Below are positions 8,076 to 11,516 of a DNA stretch of 11,516 nucleotides, one piece after another. The translations under genes were made by a program, and so were the position numbers. Within the stretch, counting starts at the first letter, position 1; the number at the start of each line of letters is the position of its first letter. The notes under the pieces were generated by a model. That model did not search any database. It had not been told where the DNA came from and saw nothing but the letters and a program-made list of their open reading frames with translations. The DNA is taken from contig CAMBWM010000058.1 in the NCBI GenBank assembly GCA_945871335.1, positions 1 to 11,516 of the forward strand, written 5' to 3'. This DNA comes from Polaromonas sp. YR568. Lineage in GTDB: Bacteria > Pseudomonadota > Gammaproteobacteria > Burkholderiales > Burkholderiaceae.

Positions 8076-9629
8076 ATGATGAACTCTCCAGACACCCCTA
8101 TTGCGGCTTCCGTCACTGCCGAGTCGGCAGCACCCTTGGCGGAAACGGCCCCGGCCCTGGCAGCCCAAGCCGAGCCTTCGGATCCTGGCCAGGGACAAGT
8201 GCCCAAGCCCGCTCACAAGCACCGGCCGGCAGCCGTGCCGGTTTACCAATTTGAAGATGTGGTCACCGGACAGTTCGATGCCGATGAGGCCGACATCGCC
8301 CTGGAGCCGCCCAAGCGTGTTTTGTCGGCACTGCCGGAAAGTCCTAAGCTGCACAAGGTGTTGGCGCAGGCGGGCCTGGGCTCGCGACTGGAGATGGAGC
8401 AGCTGATTCTGGAGGGCAGAATTTCGGTGAATGCGGAGCCTGCACACATCGGTCAGCGCATTCAGTTTGGTGACAACGTCAAAGTCAACGGCAAGCCCAT
8501 CCGCGTGCGTATAGACCCCCCGCCCGCCCGTGTTATTGCTTACCACAAGCCCACCGGTGAGGTGGTAACCCATGACGATCCGCAAAACCGCCCGACCGTT
8601 TTTCGGCGTTTGCCCAAGTTGTTTCAGGGCAAGTGGCAGTCGGTCGGACGCCTTGACCTGAACACCGAAGGCTTGCTGTTGCTGACCAGTTCCGGGGAAT
8701 TGGCCAACAAGCTGATGCACCCGCGTTTGGGTCTGGAGCGTGAATACGCCGTGCGCGTCCTGGGCGCCCTGAACGCCGAAGAAAAAAAGCGTCTGCTTGA
8801 AGGTGTGCAGCTCGACGACGGAGTGGCCCAGTTCGGGACCATCGAAGCCGGTGGTGGCGAAGGCGCCAATTGCTGGTACCGCGTGACGATCTCGGAAGGC
8901 CGCAACCGTGAAGTGCGCCGTATGTTCGAAGCCGTTGGTCACGCCGTCAGCCGCCTGATCCGCATTCGCTACGGTGCCGTTATGCTGCCGCGTGGCTTGA
9001 AGCGGGGCGCCTTTGTTGAGCTCGATGAGCAAGACATTGCAGCACTGACCAACGCCTTGATTCGTTCTGAGGGCAGGGGCGATCAGCGCTCTGCGCACAA
9101 TCGGCCCGACGGCGGCCCAGGCGGACGCGGACCGCGGCGCGAGCGCCCCGCAGACAACCGTGGTCCGCGCCGGCCAGATGCTTACCGGTCCGACACTTCA
9201 CGCCCGCCCGTGGAGCCGCAGTTGCTCGACGCTGAGACCGGCGAGGCGCCGGAACCCTATGATTTGCAGCCGCCGCCAATGCGACAGGACGGCGGCCGTG
9301 GCGCTGGACGGGGCCCTCGTGGCCCCGGCGGGCCCGGCGGCCCGCGTGGCGGTCAGCGCCAGGGCCAGCCTGGTGGTGCGGTTCAGGGTCAGCAGCGCCG
9401 CGGCGACCGCCAACCCAGGCCGGATGGGCCGCCGGCCGGCTCTCAACCCGATCCGATGAAAACATCCTTCGGCTACATAGGCGCTGAAACCTTCACCCGG
9501 CAGCGTCAGGCGCAAGGTCAGCGCCGCAGTGGCGGTGGTGGTGGCGGTGGCGGTGGTGGGCCGCGTCGAGGCGGCTCCGGCAATCGGGGTGGTGGCGCCG
9601 GCGGAGGCGGCCGCGGCGGCAATCGCTAA
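8076..9629 (+). CDS. rluB: 23S rRNA pseudouridine synthase RluB, with long Arg/Gly-rich tail
   Basis: RsuA/RluB-family enzyme expected to make pseudouridine 2605 (E. coli numbering) in 23S rRNA. At 517 residues it far exceeds E. coli RluB (about 290). Layout: an Ala/Pro-rich N-terminal extension (1-88); an S4 domain (about 90-141, PKLHKVLAQAGLGSR to GDNVKVNGK); and the catalytic domain with YHKPTGEVVTH (156-166), GRLDLNTEGLLLLT with nucleophile Asp194 (191-204), and SEGRNREVRRMFEAVGH (273-289). Residues 333-517 form a tail rich in Gly, Arg, Pro and Gln, with ten consecutive glycines (486-495) and RGG-type repeats at the end. One ordered-looking island, MKTSFGYIGAETFTRQRQ (461-478), sits in this tail. 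Two adjacent ATGs (8076, 8079) could start; the ribosome binding site is poor. RluB is chosen over RsuA, RluE or RluF from the motif wording and the scpB linkage. Confidence 0.92.
   Translation: MMNSPDTPIAASVTAESAAPLAETAPALAAQAEPSDPGQGQVPKPAHKHRPAAVPVYQFEDVVTGQFDADEADIALEPPKRVLSALPESPKLHKVLAQAGLGSRLEMEQLILEGRISVNAEPAHIGQRIQFGDNVKVNGKPIRVRIDPPPARVIAYHKPTGEVVTHDDPQNRPTVFRRLPKLFQGKWQSVGRLDLNTEGLLLLTSSGELANKLMHPRLGLEREYAVRVLGALNAEEKKRLLEGVQLDDGVAQFGTIEAGGGEGANCWYRVTISEGRNREVRRMFEAVGHAVSRLIRIRYGAVMLPRGLKRGAFVELDEQDIAALTNALIRSEGRGDQRSAHNRPDGGPGGRGPRRERPADNRGPRRPDAYRSDTSRPPVEPQLLDAETGEAPEPYDLQPPPMRQDGGRGAGRGPRGPGGPGGPRGGQRQGQPGGAVQGQQRRGDRQPRPDGPPAGSQPDPMKTSFGYIGAETFTRQRQAQGQRRSGGGGGGGGGGPRRGGSGNRGGGAGGGGRGGNR
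9531..9560 (+). repeat. GGN trinucleotide repeat encoding ten glycines in rluB
   Basis: Ten consecutive GGC/GGT/GGG codons encode Gly486-495 of RluB. The tract is imperfect at the third position (mixed GGC and GGT), which lowers but does not abolish the chance of replication slippage. The plus strand has ten closely spaced GG doublets and could form a two-tier G-quadruplex. Length changes in steps of three would keep the frame. Confidence 0.8.
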
Positions 9630-9681
9630 AAGCTTGCTATGGCGTCATTTCCTTCCGCCCCGAAGGGATAGGTGCTCAGGT

Positions 9682-9687
9682 TAAAAT
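9682..9687 (+). promoter_or_regulatory. Possible -10 box of an ndk promoter
   Basis: TAAAAT at 9682-9687 within an A/T-rich island between rluB and ndk is the best -10-like hexamer before ndk. No convincing -35 box is found 16-18 bases upstream, so this is a tentative call based on position and composition. A transcript from here would carry the 15-base palindrome at 9697-9711 at or near its 5' end. Confidence 0.3.
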
Positions 9688-9696
9688 CAAAAGCTA

Positions 9697-9711
9697 AGTT
9701 CATATTGAACT
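9697..9711. promoter_or_regulatory. 15-base perfect palindrome before ndk, candidate operator
   Basis: AGTTCATATTGAACT is a perfect inverted repeat (six-base arms, three-base centre) located 30 bases before the ndk ATG and just after the possible -10 box. Its size and symmetry suit a dimeric helix-turn-helix repressor; as RNA it would be only a weak, A/U-rich six-pair hairpin. No regulator can be named from the sequence. Confidence 0.35.
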
Positions 9712-9741
9712 GCCCCCAAAAATCAAAATTGAAGGACTTCC

Positions 9742-10167
9742 ATGGCTATCGAACGCACTCTCTCCATCATCAAGCCTGACGCTGTCGCCAAAAACGTCAT
9801 TGGTCAGATCTATGCCCGCTTCGAAGCTGCCGGCCTGAAAATCGTCGCTGCCAAGTTTGTGCATCTTTCTCGTGGTGAGGCGGAGGCTTTTTACGGAGTG
9901 CACCGTGCCCGTCCTTTCTTCAAGGACCTGGTGGACTTCATGGTCTCGGGACCGGTCATGATCCAGGCATTGGAAGGTGAGAATGCGATTCTCAAGCACC
10001 GCGACCTGATGGGTGCGACCGACCCGAAGAAAGCAGCGCCAGGCACCATCCGCGCCGATTTCGCTGAAAGCATCGACGCCAATGCGGTTCACGGCTCTGA
10101 CGCCGCAGAGACCGCACAAGCAGAGATCAGCTTTTTCTTTGCCGGCATGAACATCTACGCACGCTGA
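9742..10167 (+). CDS. ndk: Nucleoside diphosphate kinase
   Basis: Transfers the gamma phosphate from ATP to nucleoside diphosphates through a phospho-histidine intermediate, balancing cellular NTP and dNTP pools in the cytoplasm. The 141-residue length is standard. Visible features are the opening [18 protein letters not shown] with the ATP-contacting Lys11, [15 protein letters not shown] (50-64), and the active-site signature NAVHGSDA with phospho-accepting His117. The start is well supported: AAGGA at 9732-9736 lies five bases before the ATG. It sits 112 bases after rluB and is followed by a strong intrinsic terminator (10255-10285) before rlmN. ndk-rlmN-pilW-ispG-hisS is a familiar gene order in Burkholderiales, consistent with what follows here. 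Confidence 0.98.
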   Translation: MAIERTLSIIKPDAVAKNVIGQIYARFEAAGLKIVAAKFVHLSRGEAEAFYGVHRARPFFKDLVDFMVSGPVMIQALEGENAILKHRDLMGATDPKKAAPGTIRADFAESIDANAVHGSDAAETAQAEISFFFAGMNIYAR

Positions 10168-10192
10168 CATGTTCAACCCGCTGCCTCACTGC

Positions 10193-10248
10193 CCAGCAAC
10201 GGGCCGTTGCTGGCCCGGGTGGCGATACTTTGACGGGCTGCGCCCGTT
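10193..10248 (+). other. Two tandem hairpins between the ndk stop and the terminator
   Basis: CCAGCAACG/CGTTGCTGG (10193-10201 with 10205-10213, three-base loop) and ACGGGC/GCCCGT (10233-10238 with 10242-10247, three-base loop) are both perfect stems. They occupy most of the 138-base ndk-rlmN gap, ahead of the intrinsic terminator. They may form the 3' untranslated region of ndk mRNA; no function can be read from sequence alone. Confidence 0.55.
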
Positions 10249-10254
10249 ATTCAG

Positions 10255-10285
10255 ACCCGACCTACTAGGTCGGGTTTTGCGTTTT
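10255..10285 (+). terminator. Intrinsic terminator between ndk and rlmN
   Basis: ACCCGACC (10255-10262) pairs perfectly with GGTCGGGT (10268-10275) around the five-base loop TACTA, followed by TTTT (10275-10278) and a second TTTT at 10282-10285. This is a good GC-rich eight-pair stem with a U-tract, 88 bases after the ndk stop and 21 bases before the rlmN ATG. Two other hairpins precede it (see findings). Any read-through would feed rlmN, and no separate rlmN promoter is obvious in the remaining 20 bases. Confidence 0.85.
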
Positions 10286-10305
10286 CAGGCGGGGCTCAGT
10301 TGACC

Positions 10306-11454
10306 ATGAGCAGCAACTTACTCGACTTTGACCTGGATGCACTGGCCGCTTACTGCGAACAGTTAGGGGAAAAACGTTATCGCGCTACTCAGCTTTTTCG
10401 CTGGATTCACCAGCGTGGCGCCAGCGACTTCGGGCAAATGACTGACCTGGCCAAATCGCTGCGCAGCAAGCTCGCCGGCAAAGCGCATGTTCAAGGTTTG
10501 AGCGTCCTGTCGCGGCATGACTCGGCCGACGGCACCATCAAATGGTTGTTTGATGTGGGTGCGGGTGATGTCATTGAAACAGTCTTTATCCCGGAGGCCG
10601 ACCGCGGCACTTTGTGCATTTCTTCGCAGGCCGGTTGCGCCGTGGGCTGCCGTTTTTGCTCGACCGGTCACCAGGGCTTCAGCCGTAACCTGAGCACTGG
10701 CGAGATCATTGCGCAGATCTGGTTTGCAGAGCACTTTTTGCGCCAGCACCTGGGTCGCAGCGAGCGCGTGATCTCGAACGTTGTGATGATGGGCATGGGT
10801 GAGCCTCTGCAAAACTATGCGCAATTGTTGCCGGCGCTGCGCGTCATGCTCGATGACCATGCCTACGGCCTGTCGCGTCGGCGCGTCACAGTCTCCACCT
10901 CAGGCGTGGTGCCCATGATCGATCGTCTTGGGCAGGACTGCCCGGTGGCACTGGCGGTGTCGCTGCATGCGCCTCTGGATGCGCTGCGCGACAACCTGGT
11001 GCCGCTGAACCGCAAGTACCCTATCGAAGAGTTGCTGCAAGCCTGCGCGCGTTACCAGGTGCATGCCCCGCGGGACTTCATCACTTTCGAATATTGCATG
11101 CTGGATGGTGTGAACGACCAGCCCGAACAGGCGCGGCAACTGGTCGCGTTGATGCGCCAGCATGCGGCGCAGGGCTTGTCTTGCAAGTTCAACCTGATTC
11201 CCTTCAATCCTTTTCCTGCTTCCGGCTTGACGCGATCGCCCATGCCGCAGGTGCTGGCATTTGCCCAAATTTTGCTCGATGCAGGGATAGTCACTACCGT
11301 GCGCAAGACCCGTGGTGACGATATTGACGCTGCCTGCGGCCAACTCGCCGGTGACGTTCAAGACCGCACTGGTGTAGCTCAGCGCATGGCCAGCCAGCGT
11401 CTGGGTATGTTGGCCGGCATCAAGGTCGTGAGCGTGCAGGAGAAGCAGCTGTGA
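10306..11454 (+). CDS. rlmN: Dual-specificity 23S rRNA/tRNA adenine-C2 methyltransferase RlmN (radical SAM)
   Basis: Radical S-adenosylmethionine enzyme that methylates C2 of A2503 in 23S rRNA and A37 in some tRNAs (E. coli numbering), aiding translational fidelity. With ATG 10306 it has 382 residues, the usual size. The [4Fe-4S] ligands are Cys111, Cys115 and Cys118 in [20 protein letters not shown]. The two mechanistic cysteines equivalent to E. coli Cys118 and Cys355 are Cys104 (GTLCISS) and Cys344 ([12 protein letters not shown]); Glu91 (VIETVFIP) matches E. coli Glu105. The SAM-binding region [13 protein letters not shown] (159-171) is present, as is [20 protein letters not shown] (218-237). 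All key residues are intact. Retention of Cys344 and the general sequence argue for RlmN rather than Cfr. An in-frame TTG at 10300 is an alternative start. The TGA overlaps the GTG of the next gene. Confidence 0.97.
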   Translation: MSSNLLDFDLDALAAYCEQLGEKRYRATQLFRWIHQRGASDFGQMTDLAKSLRSKLAGKAHVQGLSVLSRHDSADGTIKWLFDVGAGDVIETVFIPEADRGTLCISSQAGCAVGCRFCSTGHQGFSRNLSTGEIIAQIWFAEHFLRQHLGRSERVISNVVMMGMGEPLQNYAQLLPALRVMLDDHAYGLSRRRVTVSTSGVVPMIDRLGQDCPVALAVSLHAPLDALRDNLVPLNRKYPIEELLQACARYQVHAPRDFITFEYCMLDGVNDQPEQARQLVALMRQHAAQGLSCKFNLIPFNPFPASGLTRSPMPQVLAFAQILLDAGIVTTVRKTRGDDIDAACGQLAGDVQDRTGVAQRMASQRLGMLAGIKVVSVQEKQL

Positions 11455-11516
11455 TCAGGCTTGCCAGCAGCCTTATTTGCATCAGCTTGACCTTGGCCGC
11501 TTGTACCCATAGCGGG
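11451..11516 (+). CDS. Lipoprotein, N-terminus only; probably type IV pilus assembly protein PilW/PilF
   Basis: The first 22 codons of a gene running off the right edge. It starts with GTG at 11451, overlapping the rlmN stop (GTGA), with a good Shine-Dalgarno AGGAG at 11438-11442, eight bases upstream. The peptide is a lipoprotein signal: Arg3, a hydrophobic core [13 protein letters not shown], and lipobox LAAC with lipidated Cys18, followed by THSG. In Burkholderiales the gene after rlmN is usually the TPR lipoprotein PilW/PilF, needed for PilQ secretin multimerisation and pilus stability. That identity is inferred from position and the lipobox only, as no TPR sequence is visible. Confidence 0.7.
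   Translation, partial: MIRLASSLICISLTLAACTHSG

Noticed and set aside
7956..9098. 380-codon open frame on the minus strand, antisense to rluB
   Set aside because: It lies almost wholly opposite the catalytic part of rluB, has no recognisable domain, and is the type of long antisense frame expected in GC-rich coding DNA.
8980..9465. 161-codon minus-strand frame opposite the rluB tail
   Set aside because: Its Arg/Ala/Pro-rich composition is a by-product of the repetitive GC-rich tail codons.
9649..9668. Terminator after rluB, from the hairpin TTCCTTC/GAAGGGA
   Set aside because: The stem forms with one G-T pair, but no T-run follows it on the plus strand.
9700..10176. 158-codon minus-strand frame antisense to ndk
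   Set aside because: ndk has an intact active site and a good ribosome binding site; the antisense frame has no recognisable content.

Overview
This is an ordinary, gene-dense stretch of chromosome from a betaproteobacterium, most likely Burkholderiales/Comamonadaceae (a Polaromonas-, Rhodoferax- or Acidovorax-like organism). The assignment rests on protein wording I recognise, such as the GGPAPGGTC disulfide region of the lipoamide dehydrogenase, on GC-rich third positions, and on the gene orders lpdA-zapE and ndk-rlmN-pilW-type lipoprotein. It is not based on a database search. I see no mobile element, CRISPR array, rRNA, tRNA, phage gene or broken gene. No gene-free stretch exceeds about 150 bases.

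Layout. (1) 3-3084, plus strand: the 3' part of a dihydrolipoamide dehydrogenase gene (lpdA, cut by the window's left edge), zapE (division-associated AAA+ ATPase), and an uncharacterised secreted coiled-coil protein whose start codon overlaps the zapE stop. (2) 3221-5218, plus strand: a YoaA/DinG-type iron-sulfur helicase. Its 3' end overlaps, tail to tail, the 3' end of bamD. (3) 5190-6035, minus strand: bamD, the TPR lipoprotein of the outer-membrane beta-barrel assembly machine and the only minus-strand gene. (4) 6052-9629, plus strand: rluD (23S rRNA pseudouridine synthase, divergent from bamD with only 16 bases between start codons), scpB (chromosome segregation), and an unusually long rluB with a 185-residue Arg/Gly-rich tail. 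(5) 9742-11516, plus strand: ndk, a strong intrinsic terminator, rlmN (radical SAM 23S rRNA/tRNA m2A methyltransferase), and the first 22 codons of a lipoprotein that is probably PilW/PilF.

Functional theme. The genes are housekeeping: central metabolism, division, DNA repair, envelope assembly, chromosome condensation, and three rRNA-modifying enzymes (RluD, RluB, RlmN) within about 5.5 kb. Several junctions are tight: ATGA coupling, GTGA coupling, a 29-base convergent overlap, and a bamD promoter that appears to lie inside the rluD reading frame.

I did not find a new defence, mobile or biosynthetic system. The points most worth a second look are modest. They are the secreted coiled-coil protein coupled to zapE, the RGG-like tail and glycine repeat of RluB, a 19-base perfect inverted repeat near the yoaA/bamD convergence, a 15-base palindrome before ndk, and a cluster of competing hairpins between ndk and rlmN.
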